A stretch of 64,000 bases of DNA from Chryseobacterium sp. (GCA_031286615.1 JAITUA010000020.1:310001-374000), one strand, 5' to 3'. Shown: positions 45,335 to 56,670, counted from the stretch's first letter. Notes: a model not told the origin generated them from the letters alone. Numbers and translations are program-made.

Positions 45335-45802
45335 TTATTTATTAAACATGATCCTTCTTTCAGTATCTTCTTTTACCTTTTTGAAGTATTGGCTAAGTTC
45401 CGCACGCTGTTCATCCGATAGTTTAGCGTTCTGATGTCCTAAATAATAAGACTCAAGCGGCATCTCTTTTTTCTCAACCATTTCTATACATTCCTCCAGC
45501 TTATGAAGCTGCCTTTTAGGCTCGTATACTGCAAAGGTAGAAAAATTAAGATGTTTCCTGCCTTCGTTAATATGATTTTTTACCCACCATGAAGCCGGGG
45601 AAATATTGGTATACCACGGATATGCTGTTTCATTGGAATGACAGTCGTAACATGAAGTTTTTATGATATGAGCAATTTTCTCCGGAGTATTTTTAATCTT
45701 CAGAAAATCCATGCCCGGAGTTGGAGGTGGATTTGTCTTGTCAATCGGAAAAAACTGAATGATGATAAAAGCAACAAGAACGACAACAATTATTTTTTTC
45801 AT
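45335..45802 (-). CDS. Haem-binding domain protein, periplasmic
   Basis: From the ATG at 45802 the protein has 155 residues; an earlier in-frame ATG at 45817 adds five and is less likely because MKKIIVVV starts the membrane segment. An N-terminal helix (residues 2-18) anchors or exports it. The c-type haem motif is CYDCHSNETAYPWYTNISPASWWVKNHINEGRKHLNFS, with a single CxxCH. Such small proteins bind one haem in the periplasm; partner unknown. It is in an operon with the DCC1-like gene. Confidence 0.85.
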   Translation of the reverse strand: MKKIIVVVLVAFIIIQFFPIDKTNPPPTPGMDFLKIKNTPEKIAHIIKTSCYDCHSNETAYPWYTNISPASWWVKNHINEGRKHLNFSTFAVYEPKRQLHKLEECIEMVEKKEMPLESYYLGHQNAKLSDEQRAELSQYFKKVKEDTERRIMFNK

Positions 45803-45864
45803 AGAGATAGTATTCATGTTTGATAAAGATAAAGGTAGTTAATTTATTTTTAGTGAGATCAATT

Positions 45865-45992
45865 GGGAAGCAGGGAGAGGGAAGCCGAAGGTACTTTCAG
45901 TAGTTTTGTGAATAATGTGTTTTTTCATTTTATTTAGGAATTGTTAATTTATTTTTCATAATGTTATTACACTTCTTTCTCCCAGCTTCCTT
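45865..45992. repeat. Intergenic repeat with GGGAAGC/GCTTCC ends (copy B)
   Basis: The left end carries GGGAAGCAGGGAGAGGGAAG and the right end CTCCCAGCTTCCTT. Order, spacing (about 130 bases) and an A+T-rich centre resemble the element at 29987-30132, although the two centres are not alike. It occupies much of the 445-base gap between the haem-binding gene and katG; the remainder (45993-46160) holds no gene that I can support. Confidence 0.45.
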
Positions 45993-46162
45993 CTTTATAA
46001 ATTCTTACGTTGAGTAATTCTAAATTGAGTGCTATACTGCTGTTTTTATTTAAGTTAATCTGAAAAATGATTAACTTAATACCACAATTTTGTCTTAATG
46101 AAGATGCTGTCAAAAATACATGCTTATAGTTTTTAACTATCGTTGAAATAAAAATTAATAGA

Positions 46163-46193
46163 TTGTATTTATTACTTAAACGTTGTAGGTTTG
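46163..46193 (+). promoter_or_regulatory. Promoter of katG
   Basis: TTG at 46163-46165 and TAGGTTTG at 46186-46193 with a 20-base spacer match the Bacteroidota promoter, placing the transcript start near 46200 and a 49-base leader before the ATG. A site for a peroxide regulator was not found by eye. Confidence 0.6.
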
Positions 46194-46242
46194 TCATATT
46201 CTTACAACAGAGAATTTAAACTGTATTAATCATATAAAATAA

Positions 46243-48525
<2,283 letters not shown>

Positions 48526-48543
48526 TCCTTTAATCATATAATA

Positions 48544-48580
48544 AACAGGCTGCTTTGGAAAAGGCAGCCTGTTGTTTTTA
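48544..48580 (+). terminator. Terminator after katG
   Basis: AACAGGCTGC (48544-48553) pairs with GCAGCCTGTT (48564-48573), followed by GTTTTTA. It begins 19 bases after the stop codon. Confidence 0.8.
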
Positions 48581-49010
48581 ATAATCGGTGACTTTGAAGA
48601 TTAATGAAAGCTTTGTTTATTTTATTAATTTTCTTCTAATTTAATAATTGATCTACTAACCTTGTTGGTATTTGCTTAAGACGGAAAATATTGTGTGGTA
48701 GTGATAATTAGAATGGTGGACTTGTTCTGATAAAAGGAATGCGGAAACCTAATCATATTATTTGTTTTGTTAAGGTTTGAAAATCAAAAGTTTTCATCAT
48801 GAAAAAATGCCTATTAAAGTTAGAGAATTTTAAAAAATATTACAAAAACTAAACAATGATATTTAACATATCATACGAAGAGGAAAATTGATAAATATCA
48901 GGTGAAATTGTATTCTGAGGCAGGTATTCTTCATTAACTTTGAGTATGAAAAATGAATTTATTGTCGTTTTTCATTACAAATTCTCAAAAATAAAATAAA
49001 CAAAAATGTT
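48581..49010. other. Gap between katG and the CBS gene
   Basis: A+T-rich sequence with stop codons in all frames. The only feature is a TAnnTTTG box, TAACTTTG at 48935-48942, about 70 bases before the CBS start; the nearest upstream TTG (48908-48910) is 24 bases away, longer than usual. Confidence 0.4.
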
Positions 49011-49439
49011 ATGAAACAAAGAGTGCCAATTTCCCAAATTATGACTAAAGAACTGGTAACAGTTAATCTTAAACAATCATTGTATGAGGCTGAAAATTTA
49101 TTTAAAAAAAATAAAATCAGACACATCCCTGTAGTTGAAAACGAAAAGTTATTAGGAGTATTAAGTTATTCTGATTTATTAAAAATCAGCTATGCAGATG
49201 TGGAAGAATCGGATGGTGCTGAAGAGGTTCCGGTGTCTGCAGTAGTATATGATGTATTCACTATTTCCCAAGTTATGACAAAAGCTCCCCTCACTGTAAA
49301 TCCCGAGACTACCATTAAAGAGGTGGTAGAGATTTTATCTGAGCATAGTTTTCATTCCGTTCCTGTGGTAGAAAATGGAGAACTAAAAGGTATTGTGACT
49401 ACAACGGATATTTTAAAATATTTGTTACAGCAATATTAA
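49011..49439 (+). CDS. CBS domain pair protein
   Basis: A 142-residue cytosolic protein composed of two CBS motifs: ISQIMTKELVTVNLKQSLYEAENLFKKNKIRHIPVVENEKLLGVLSYSDLLK, then ISQVMTKAPLTVNPETTIKEVVEILSEHSFHSVPVVENGELKGIVTTTDILKYL. Such Bateman modules bind adenine nucleotides and act as energy sensors. It has no fused enzyme domain and no obvious operon partner, so its target is unknown. It marks the right-hand end of the core-like region before the accessory island. Confidence 0.92.
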   Translation: MKQRVPISQIMTKELVTVNLKQSLYEAENLFKKNKIRHIPVVENEKLLGVLSYSDLLKISYADVEESDGAEEVPVSAVVYDVFTISQVMTKAPLTVNPETTIKEVVEILSEHSFHSVPVVENGELKGIVTTTDILKYLLQQY

Positions 49440-49516
49440 ATATAACAAGTATTAACTACTTATGCTGTGTTCCTTAGGTTTTATGTTGACTTTATCATAA
49501 AATCTAAAAAAAAATT

Positions 49517-49600
49517 AATGAGTCGTCCTGAAATAGGTTGACATACAATTAAAATACTATTAAATCCGGAGAAGCTTTCTTCTTCGGATTTTTTATTGCT
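49517..49600. mobile_element. Possible end remnant of an IS3-type element
   Basis: TGAGTCGTCCTGAAATAGG followed by TTGACATACAATT (from 49519) resembles the terminal repeat of IS3-family elements that I remember from Chryseobacterium and Elizabethkingia. It is followed by a hairpin (AAATCCGGAGAAG at 49562-49574 with CTTCTTCGGATTT at 49579-49591) and T. No transposase or opposite end is next to it, so this would be a relic. The assignment rests on memory of the sequence, not on a search. Confidence 0.35.
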
Positions 49601-49717
49601 GTAAAGTCGCAAAATTTTGCAGTGTAGATACTTCTTCTTCCATACTAAAGTTGAAATAAAGAAAAGGATTGGACTAAAATTACAATTTAAGGATTTGTCT
49701 CGAAGATATAAAAACAA

Positions 49718-49743
49718 AAACCATCCTTAAAAAAGGATGGTTT
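49718..49743 (-). terminator. Hairpin terminator on the minus strand
   Basis: AAACCATCCTT (49718-49728) pairs with AAGGATGGTTT (49733-49743); the minus-strand side continues into TTTTTGTTTTT. No gene precedes it on that strand. It directly follows a stretch (49744-49790) that looks like the decayed 3' part of a tRNA, described in the findings. Confidence 0.6.
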
Positions 49744-49800
49744 GTAGACAATATGGGCCAAATGTCGAACCGACAAGTCGATGATTTGAAGGTATTGTCA

Positions 49801-50383
49801 AAGTTAAATTTTTGATAATTAAGGATTTTCTATTAATGATTTTTCCTGACATTTTTAAACCTTAGACCTTTCAAATAGATATTCCCGCCGATATAGTGAC
49901 GCTGCAATATCGGGATCAGACTGTGTTGCGCAAGATGACTTTGTTTATTTAATTAATCTTAAAGCTTTCGGATAGATGACAAAGAGGATCTAATTAAAGC
50001 TAATATGCATGATAATTCTGAAGGCATGCAAATAATTTTAAGGTTAGAATCTAATGGATGGATAAAGGTGAAATTTCAAATAATATCTCTGATCATAAAC
50101 AAATTGGTGAGGATGGAGAAAAACGTTGCAAAATCAGATGAAGCAAATAAGAAAATCTACTTCAATGATTGCAGGTTACTTAAGTTATCAGAAGCGAATA
50201 GAACTTATAAAACTTTTTACAAAACTTGAACTTCACTATTAATCTGTTTTTAATAAATGATATTAAGGATCTGATTTAAATGATGAAGTAAACTTTCAAA
50301 GTAGATACGACTAATTTAAATCTCCATCTATTAGATATTTCTGAACAAATATTTAGAATCAGAGGACATAATTTTAAAAAATG
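49801..50383. other. Non-coding left edge of the accessory island
   Basis: A+T-rich DNA in which I support no gene. It contains an inverted repeat, CCGATAT (49889-49895) and ATATCGG (49908-49914), and a 74-codon open frame at 50005-50229 with no recognisable features or coupling. It may be decayed mobile DNA. Confidence 0.45.
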
Positions 50384-50391
50384 TATATTTG
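50384..50391 (+). promoter_or_regulatory. -7 box of the STAS/GHKL cassette
   Basis: TATATTTG, a full TAnnTTTG match 30 bases before the TTG start at 50421. It fixes a leader of about 22 bases, and supports the TTG as the true start because the frame has no ATG until far downstream. Confidence 0.55.
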
Positions 50392-50420
50392 GCAACACTA
50401 ATAATTCAAATAAAATTAAG

Positions 50421-51800
50421 TTGAGAAAAAGTTTACCTATTAGTATAATTTTAAAAAGACAGAAAAGAAACTTAAAGTTTAAAAAGAAAAGAAAGGATAG
50501 AAGATTAAGAGTCCTTTTGAATCATATAGAATTAAAAAAAGATTTAGGAGGTGATAGTTCTTTACAAAACCAATTAGATAAATGGTTACCTGAAACTGTC
50601 AAATATTTTATTCATATTGCTGGAAAAAATTACTTGCCATATAAAGATGTAAAAATTAATTCTAACGGATTAATTATATCAATACCGAGAGAATTTTGTT
50701 TAAATACTAATATTAAGATTTCTCTAAGTTTTATAAACACATTAATACAATTTTTATTAATTGATAGTCATAAAACAATTACAATTGATTACTCTAAATG
50801 TAAGTCAATCGATTTGAGTGCTCAAATTTGCCTTGATGCTCTATTGATAGATACATTAAAATTTATTACTAAAAGAGATAAATATTTTAAAACAAGACCA
50901 CGTATAAAATCGATTGGAGGAGAAAATATTAATAATCTTGATGTGAAAAAAATTTTATTTTCTATAGGATCCCCTGCAATTATTAATAAAAGAAGTTATA
51001 AATTTAGGGATATTGTCCCATATCATCTCTGTATTCATAATAAGGAAAGTGAATCTTTGAGAAATTCTCAACGAAAAGAGTTGGATACTACTAATTTAGT
51101 TGAACATGTAATAAATTCATTAGCATTAATAAATAAAGAATTGTCACAAGAATCTATAGAAGATCTTAGTACTGTAATTGGAGAAATTTTAATTAATGCT
51201 GAAGAGCACTCTACTTTAAATCAGAGATATTCTACAGGCTACTTTCAGAAAATCAATAATCCAAATTTAGACAAAGCTTTTGGAATATATCATCTAGTAA
51301 TTTTAAATTTTGGCTCATCAATTTATGAGATTTTTAAATCTTTTGATTGTAAGAATATAGATAATGTAAATAAAATGCAACTTCTTTCAGAAAAATACAC
51401 TAAGAATAGACTTTTTAGTAAGTCTTTCCATGAGGGTAGTTTATGGACTCTATATTCTCTCCAAGAAGGAATAACTTCAACGTCTCCATTCGAGTTTAAA
51501 AAAAGAGGCAATGGCTCAATACGTTTTATTGAAAGTTTTTTTAACTTGCGATCAAATAATGATAGAGATAAAATTTCAAGATTAAACATAATATCAGGAA
51601 ATACTAATATTCTCTTTGATGGAAGTTATGACATTATGGATAAGATTGTAGGAAATGACACATTTAAAGTGATGACTTTTAATAAAAGTGGCAATATAGA
51701 AGATAAACCAGATGGTAAATTTGTCAAAAAGATTAATACATTTTTCCCTGGCACAATTATTACTGCTAAAATTTTAATAACTGAAGACGACATCATATGA
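50421..51800 (+). CDS. STAS-like plus GHKL ATPase domain protein (cassette gene 1)
   Basis: A 459-residue cytosolic protein of no named family that I know. After a very basic N-terminal stretch (RKKRKDRRLRVLLNH) comes a STAS-like alpha/beta region (about 75-150, with ITIDYSKCKSIDLSAQICLDALLID). A GHKL ATPase region follows, with an N box VIGEILINAEEHS (N259) and possible glycine boxes at FHEGSLWTL and KRGNGSIRF. It starts at TTG 50421; there is no earlier or later ATG that works. Its stop overlaps the next start (ATGA). The DNA is much richer in A+T than the core genes. It could be an anti-sigma-like switch kinase; that is inference. Confidence 0.75.
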   Translation: MRKSLPISIILKRQKRNLKFKKKRKDRRLRVLLNHIELKKDLGGDSSLQNQLDKWLPETVKYFIHIAGKNYLPYKDVKINSNGLIISIPREFCLNTNIKISLSFINTLIQFLLIDSHKTITIDYSKCKSIDLSAQICLDALLIDTLKFITKRDKYFKTRPRIKSIGGENINNLDVKKILFSIGSPAIINKRSYKFRDIVPYHLCIHNKESESLRNSQRKELDTTNLVEHVINSLALINKELSQESIEDLSTVIGEILINAEEHSTLNQRYSTGYFQKINNPNLDKAFGIYHLVILNFGSSIYEIFKSFDCKNIDNVNKMQLLSEKYTKNRLFSKSFHEGSLWTLYSLQEGITSTSPFEFKKRGNGSIRFIESFFNLRSNNDRDKISRLNIISGNTNILFDGSYDIMDKIVGNDTFKVMTFNKSGNIEDKPDGKFVKKINTFFPGTIITAKILITEDDII

Positions 51801-52126
51801 AAAAAGGTAGATTTGAGTTAGAAAAGTATCGAACCCCTGGAGCAAAGATTTTTACAGGCAGAGATAGAGGTTTAGAGGTCAAGAATAGTTCTGGAATAAA
51901 TGAGCTTGCTCAAGAGTATGAAATAATAGAATTTATTATACCAGATAATCTATTTACTATAAATCCTTCTTTTTTTGAGGAACTTTTTATTGATATAGTT
52001 CAAAAATTGGGAAGAGAGAATTTCTACAAAAAATTCGAGTTTATAAATTTAGGAAAGTATCAATATCAAAAACCATTAAGTGAGGCAATTGATAGAATTT
52101 TGAGAGAAAAAACAGCACTTGATTAA
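51797..52126 (+). CDS. STAS-like DUF4325 protein (cassette gene 2)
   Basis: A 109-residue protein that matches the STAS-like DUF4325 pattern: KIFTGRDRGLEVKNSSGINELAQEYEIIEFIIPDNLFTINPSFFEELFIDIVQKLG. Family members are often encoded beside GHKL ATPases, as here, which recalls anti-sigma factor/antagonist pairs (SpoIIAB/SpoIIAA). The start overlaps the gene-1 stop by four bases and the stop overlaps the gene-3 start (TAATG), so all three proteins should be made in balance. No phosphorylatable serine is assigned. Confidence 0.72.
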   Translation: MKKGRFELEKYRTPGAKIFTGRDRGLEVKNSSGINELAQEYEIIEFIIPDNLFTINPSFFEELFIDIVQKLGRENFYKKFEFINLGKYQYQKPLSEAIDRILREKTALD

Positions 52127-52659
52127 TGATATTTAATTTATATCTATTTGAAAATGAATCTGATTTTTTAGATCGAATTGATAAAATTTCGAATATAATT
52201 TTTGCAATTAGCACCTTTATTTTAACAATTTATATATTCATTCATACAAATAAAAGAGACAGCAGAAAGGAAGAAAATCTGAAAAAAATAGACTTTTTAA
52301 AGGTATTATTATTAGAAAACAATTCAGATAAATTCTTAATTTTTTATGAAAAAATTTTAAATTTAATTTTAGCTGAAAAGAGCAAGACATTATTAGATGA
52401 TGAAAAATCAATTTTAATTCAAAAAATTAATGACGAACACAGGAATTTTAGAATAAAATTTTACGACCTTGTTTTACCCTTTAATGATTCTATTTATAAA
52501 AATATAAAAGATACTTGTGATGATTTAGTATCTGATATAACAGAATATATTTTTGATCAAAATATTAATTATTTACAAGAAAACAATATAAATGTTATTG
52601 AAGATAAGATTTTGAAAAGCCGGACCGAAGTTCTTAGAATTATTATCAAAATTAGATAG
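52126..52659 (+). CDS. Single-pass membrane protein with helical tail (cassette gene 3)
   Basis: A 177-residue protein with one membrane segment (about residues 22-42, IIFAISTFILTIYIFIHT) near its N-terminus, then a basic stretch (NKRDSRKEENLKK) and a long, mainly helical and charged region that could form coiled coils. It has no signal cleavage site. I do not recognise the family. Translational coupling to gene 2 makes it part of the same unit, and in such cassettes the membrane protein would be the likely effector; that is inference. Confidence 0.68.
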   Translation: MIFNLYLFENESDFLDRIDKISNIIFAISTFILTIYIFIHTNKRDSRKEENLKKIDFLKVLLLENNSDKFLIFYEKILNLILAEKSKTLLDDEKSILIQKINDEHRNFRIKFYDLVLPFNDSIYKNIKDTCDDLVSDITEYIFDQNINYLQENNINVIEDKILKSRTEVLRIIIKIR

Positions 52660-53092
52660 ACCTTACGAAGATCTACAAAAATAAACCATCAAACCTTGTG
52701 GCCTTTCTTAGATTAATCATATTATGAAGAAAGGAAAGTTATGTTTGCACAATAGTGGTAGTCTTATTTCTGGTTTTTTTTTAAAATATGAAAAAGAAGT
52801 AAAACAGGAAATTTTAAAATGATAGGAACATTAAATGGAAATGCAACTTTGGATTTAAAAAAAAATAATCTCACAAAACGATATAAAAAAAGCCAAAGGC
52901 ACAGTAAAACCTTTGGTTAAAAACACTAAGTTGAAAAAAAATGATAATATAATATCAATTTGTTTACTTAATTATACTCAGTATTTAAGATTCGTTTTTG
53001 TTATAAACCTCCTTGTTTATATTGCCAGATTAGAAGCAATCTACCTTTGTTCTATTAATTAAATATTTACGGAACAATTAAGCAAAGTATCA
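52660..53092. other. Non-coding stretch between the cassette and the SDR remnant
   Basis: A+T-rich, with stops in all frames and no supported gene. CCAAAGG (52893-52899) and CCTTTGG (52910-52916) form a weak hairpin without a T run. Confidence 0.45.
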
Positions 53093-53288
53093 ATGACCAA
53101 TCAATCCATTGCATTGGTTATTGATGCTAAAAAGGAATAGGAAAACAAATTGCTAAGAAATTAGTAACTAATGGCTACTTGGTTTTAATATGATCAAGGA
53201 ATTTTTACTATGGTAAAAAACAGCGGAAGAAATTGGTGAAGGCGCATATCCAATTCAGCCAGACGTTACTGATGTTCAAGGCATTAAA
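53093..53288 (+). pseudogene. Short-chain dehydrogenase/reductase remnant
   Basis: The ATG at 53093 begins a typical SDR start (MTNQSIALVIDA), but the frame breaks three times: a one-base loss near 53127 in what should be the cofactor glycine motif (then GIGKQIAKKLVTNGYLVLI), a TGA in place of glycine, and a second base loss near 53210, before TAEEIGEGAYPIQPDVTDVQGI. The rest of the usual 240-residue enzyme is absent. It is a decayed, truncated NAD(P)-dependent dehydrogenase gene. The 70 bases after it (SPPSGLHMGDLSSLSS in one frame) are unassigned. Confidence 0.75.
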
Positions 53289-53558
53289 AGTCCGCCAAGC
53301 GGATTACATATGGGAGACTTGAGCAGTTTGTCTTCGGTTGGCATATAGTTAGTTTTCTTTCAAATTTATATAACTAGGATATACGAAAATTACAATTAAG
53401 TTTTTACTCTAAGAAATTTTTGAAATACCTGTAGACCATTATATTCTTAGCCTATTTTAATGATGCTGATAAGCAAAAAATATGTTTTTATTTGCTTTGC
53501 GATTATTTTGAAAGAAATATTGTGCGCACTATTATATCATTATACACAGTATGTTAGT

Positions 53559-55583
53559 TTATTCAAAATAAATTCTCAGGTCATTCATTGATTCATCATC
53601 AAATATTACTTGCCGAATATCATAAATAGAAAAGTTATCCGGAATTCTCTCTGCAATACTATTAATATGCTCTTTTGCTCGTAAATATGGAATACCAAAT
53701 TCAAAAAGTTTTGTCATAATCTTCTTAGAAGAATCAATCTTAAGGCTATCTTGTCCCAAAAATTTATTATAAAATAAGATTCTTTTGACGTTTGCTTCTT
53801 TCATTATTTCAGATTTTAGAAGAAACTGGCTATTATATGCTCGGTATAGTTCATTTAATTCTATAATAAATTCGATTGCAGGAATGACTTTATGAGGAAC
53901 TACATTATAAATCATTTTAATAACAATAGAGACAACTTTCGAGAGACTTTTATCTTTGAATTTATTTTGTAACCTTAAATTTTCTACCATTTCATTTATT
54001 GTTAAATATCCAGAACTTAAAATAACATTGATACTGAAAATATCTGGATCTGTAGCTTGTAATGTGCCCAAAACTCCGAATAGATTAATTTCCGGTTTTT
54101 TACAATAATCGACTAACTTCTTAAATTGTTTGATAGTAAAACCAAAATTGTTTAATAACAAACTAATTTGTTCAATAGGAACAGTTCCATAATTGGAATC
54201 TTCTAAATACCCTTGAGTTTTGATTTTAAACTCATCTCCCGTCTTATTTTCTGCGGCATCATTAATTTTGGTAGAATTATATTCTTCTTCTCTATTGATT
54301 TCTATAATTTCGTTCTCATTTTGAATGATAAAATTTAAACTAATATCTTCATATGGTTTGTTTGCCTCATCAAAATGTTTTTGATGTATTTCTTGATAAA
54401 ATACATTTCCAACTTTATGCTTTCCTAAGCGTCCAGCTCTTCCAATAAGATTTTTAAACTTAATTAGGTTTTTATCTCCTAAAATTTTTGTTGCTGTTGT
54501 AATGTAAATGTTTTTTGTTGGTGTATTGACTCCTTCAATCACAGAGGATGTAGCAAGCAATGTTTTTAGTTCTGAACTATTAAAGAGATCGATTACTTTT
54601 TTTTGTATGAATTTTGGCATAGGTCCATAATGTATACCTATGCCATTTTTAATTGCCTTTATTGGAGTCCATTCAGGATGAAAATCAAATTCAACGCGGT
54701 CAATCCAACTTTCGGATATTTTATTATCTTCATTTAAAGAAAAATCTATATTATCCAAAAAAAAAGATTCTACATCAGATGGCGAATTAAAATATATAAG
54801 ATTACTGTCAATGCTATTTTTGATGTCTTCTAGTAGAATCTTACTAAAAGATTTAAGTGGAATGAAATTCTTAGCCACAGGAGCATAATCAGTAGTTAAA
54901 GTTTTAAAATTTAAATTATCTAGTCCATTAATTTCATTAACTAGTGGTAGTAGTAAGACAACTTTATCAGCCACATTTAGTGTGTCAATGAAAGTCCTAT
55001 TTAATAATACTTCTCTACTGCTATTAATTTTATCACTTAATTTATAAGCCTCGTCTATAACAAATAAGTTTATCCTTAAATTAAAATATTGAAAAATTTG
55101 GTAATACTTCTCTTGAGTTCCAATAAAAATACTCTTATCACCTATAATGCTTTCTTCTTTTATTGTGTCATAAATCGTATATCCTAAAGGTTTAAATAGA
55201 AAATTAAAATCTTCTATCAACTCATCTGCTAAAGAATTTGTTGGTACCAAAAAGACTATTACACTAGGCTGTTCATTAAAAATAAATTCTTTTACCAACA
55301 TAGTTTTACCAAAGCTTGTTGGTGCAGAAATTAATACTCTTTCGTTTTCAATAATTTGATTATAAATTCTTACCTGCTCTGGAGTAAAAGATATATTAGT
55401 TTCGTTATGATTCAACAAATTATTTATCTGTATAAACTCCAATTGTTTTGAAAAAAAGGAATCATCTTTTTTCTCATTATAATATGGAGAAAGCTCATAA
55501 AGAAAAAGATCTTCAACATTTATTTCGCCTTCAGAATCATCTAAAAGTTTGATTATAGACTCTCTATTTTTTTGATTTATCAT
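53559..55583 (-). CDS. Ski2-like DExH helicase of a Hachiman/AbpAB-like defence pair
   Basis: A 674-residue superfamily 2 helicase. Walker A is APTSFGKT (87-94), the second motif is DEAY (177-180), and motif VI is LIGRAGRLGKH; ATSSVIEGVNTPTKNIYI is the Ski2-like motif V. A C-terminal helical region of about 230 residues has no recognised domain. It starts 2 bases after a PD-(D/E)xK nuclease gene, the order (nuclease then helicase) of Hachiman hamA-hamB and of AbpA-AbpB. In those systems the helicase surveys DNA and licenses the nuclease. HamB is often longer, so it could be a related but distinct type. Confidence 0.72.
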   Translation of the reverse strand: MINQKNRESIIKLLDDSEGEINVEDLFLYELSPYYNEKKDDSFFSKQLEFIQINNLLNHNETNISFTPEQVRIYNQIIENERVLISAPTSFGKTMLVKEFIFNEQPSVIVFLVPTNSLADELIEDFNFLFKPLGYTIYDTIKEESIIGDKSIFIGTQEKYYQIFQYFNLRINLFVIDEAYKLSDKINSSREVLLNRTFIDTLNVADKVVLLLPLVNEINGLDNLNFKTLTTDYAPVAKNFIPLKSFSKILLEDIKNSIDSNLIYFNSPSDVESFFLDNIDFSLNEDNKISESWIDRVEFDFHPEWTPIKAIKNGIGIHYGPMPKFIQKKVIDLFNSSELKTLLATSSVIEGVNTPTKNIYITTATKILGDKNLIKFKNLIGRAGRLGKHKVGNVFYQEIHQKHFDEANKPYEDISLNFIIQNENEIIEINREEEYNSTKINDAAENKTGDEFKIKTQGYLEDSNYGTVPIEQISLLLNNFGFTIKQFKKLVDYCKKPEINLFGVLGTLQATDPDIFSINVILSSGYLTINEMVENLRLQNKFKDKSLSKVVSIVIKMIYNVVPHKVIPAIEFIIELNELYRAYNSQFLLKSEIMKEANVKRILFYNKFLGQDSLKIDSSKKIMTKLFEFGIPYLRAKEHINSIAERIPDNFSIYDIRQVIFDDESMNDLRIYFE

Positions 55584-55585
55584 AA

Positions 55586-56413
55586 TTACTTTTTGAGATC
55601 AATAATTAAATCCAAGGCTGCTCTTTGAGCTTTATATATCAATTCGCTTTTAGATTCAACAGGTAAATGATATAGATGAATATTATAATGTGATGGAAAA
55701 TTTGATATTTTGATATTATCAACTAGATTATATGTTACTTCATAATTGTCTGATTTATTTTTGGTATGCAAGACAAACCCAGACAAGATTAGTGGCAATT
55801 GTTTAATTTCCTCCGAAGTTTTTTCGCAAATATCTCCAGTAATATCTTTGAGGATAATTTCAGTATCTGAACTCGTAATATTTTTTATGAAATCTGATAA
55901 TTTGCTGTTAAAGCTACTATCTTCAATTATAGAATGAATACCTTTATTCAGGGATCCATAAAATTTAGCTTCTCCTAGCACTAAGGTGGTATCGGAAAAC
56001 ATACAAACATCTGCTCCGGTTGAAACTTTCGTCAAATTTTCATTCACAGCAATTACACCAGTAATTAAGTCGTTATCAACATAATCAATATTTAATCTTG
56101 CTAAAAGTGCTTCCGCAAAAAAAGAGTAATATGTCTCATTTTGATTTGATGAAATAGCTGTGTATATCTCAGTATCATTGACGCCTGCCTCTCTGTTCAG
56201 AAAAGAGTTCTCAATAAATCGTTGTAATTGGATTATCCTTTGTTTTGGGGATAACGGATTGGTTTTTTGAAAAAGATAATTTAATTTACTTTCATCATAT
56301 AAGATCGCTAAAATATATTGATCTAACTCACTAAACGTTAAAGAATGATTATATATAGAAAAACTATACTTTTTACAAGTACTGGATTTTTTGTTTAAAA
56401 TGGTTAATGACAT
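55586..56413 (-). CDS. HamA/AbpA-like (DUF1837) PD-(D/E)xK nuclease
   Basis: A 275-residue protein with nuclease-fold signals in order: a helix with E101 (FFAEALLARL), D135 in TGADVCMF and LVLGEAKFYGSL with E148 and K150. This E-D-ExK set and the helicase partner fit the effector of Hachiman-type defence (DUF1837). The N-terminal 90 residues are mostly helical. DUF1837 itself is assigned by layout and motif, not by profile. The gene is first in the pair and its sequence is A+T-rich like the rest of the island. The closest alternative is a restriction-like effector of an unnamed helicase system. Confidence 0.7.
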   Translation of the reverse strand: MSLTILNKKSSTCKKYSFSIYNHSLTFSELDQYILAILYDESKLNYLFQKTNPLSPKQRIIQLQRFIENSFLNREAGVNDTEIYTAISSNQNETYYSFFAEALLARLNIDYVDNDLITGVIAVNENLTKVSTGADVCMFSDTTLVLGEAKFYGSLNKGIHSIIEDSSFNSKLSDFIKNITSSDTEIILKDITGDICEKTSEEIKQLPLILSGFVLHTKNKSDNYEVTYNLVDNIKISNFPSHYNIHLYHLPVESKSELIYKAQRAALDLIIDLKK

Positions 56414-56670
56414 TCGTTGTAACTTTTATGAGTATTCTTTTTTAGGATTTTTAAATTTATTCTTTTTCTAATAATTTAAATTAATTTAATCTATTAAATA
56501 ATATATTTGATAAAAATAATAAAGAAAATCTTCTAAAAATTATGGATTACCGTAATTTTTTTTTAAAAATTAGTACTACTCTATGAAATAGCTGCAAATT
56601 TAATTGTCATTAAAAGCTGAACATAAGTTGAGCCATGGACATGTAATTTATGATAATTATTATTTTATTT
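56414..56670. other. Gap upstream of the nuclease-helicase pair
   Basis: Very A+T-rich; must contain the promoter of the minus-strand pair. I cannot pick a clear TAnnTTTG box. Confidence 0.4.

Noticed and set aside
49481-49717. 78-codon minus-strand open frame
   Set aside because: Runs through the hairpin and the possible IS end, has no recognised domain, and starts at a terminator.
50005-50229. 74-codon open frame before the STAS/GHKL cassette
   Set aside because: No recognisable domain, no coupling and unusual composition; the promoter of the cassette follows it.
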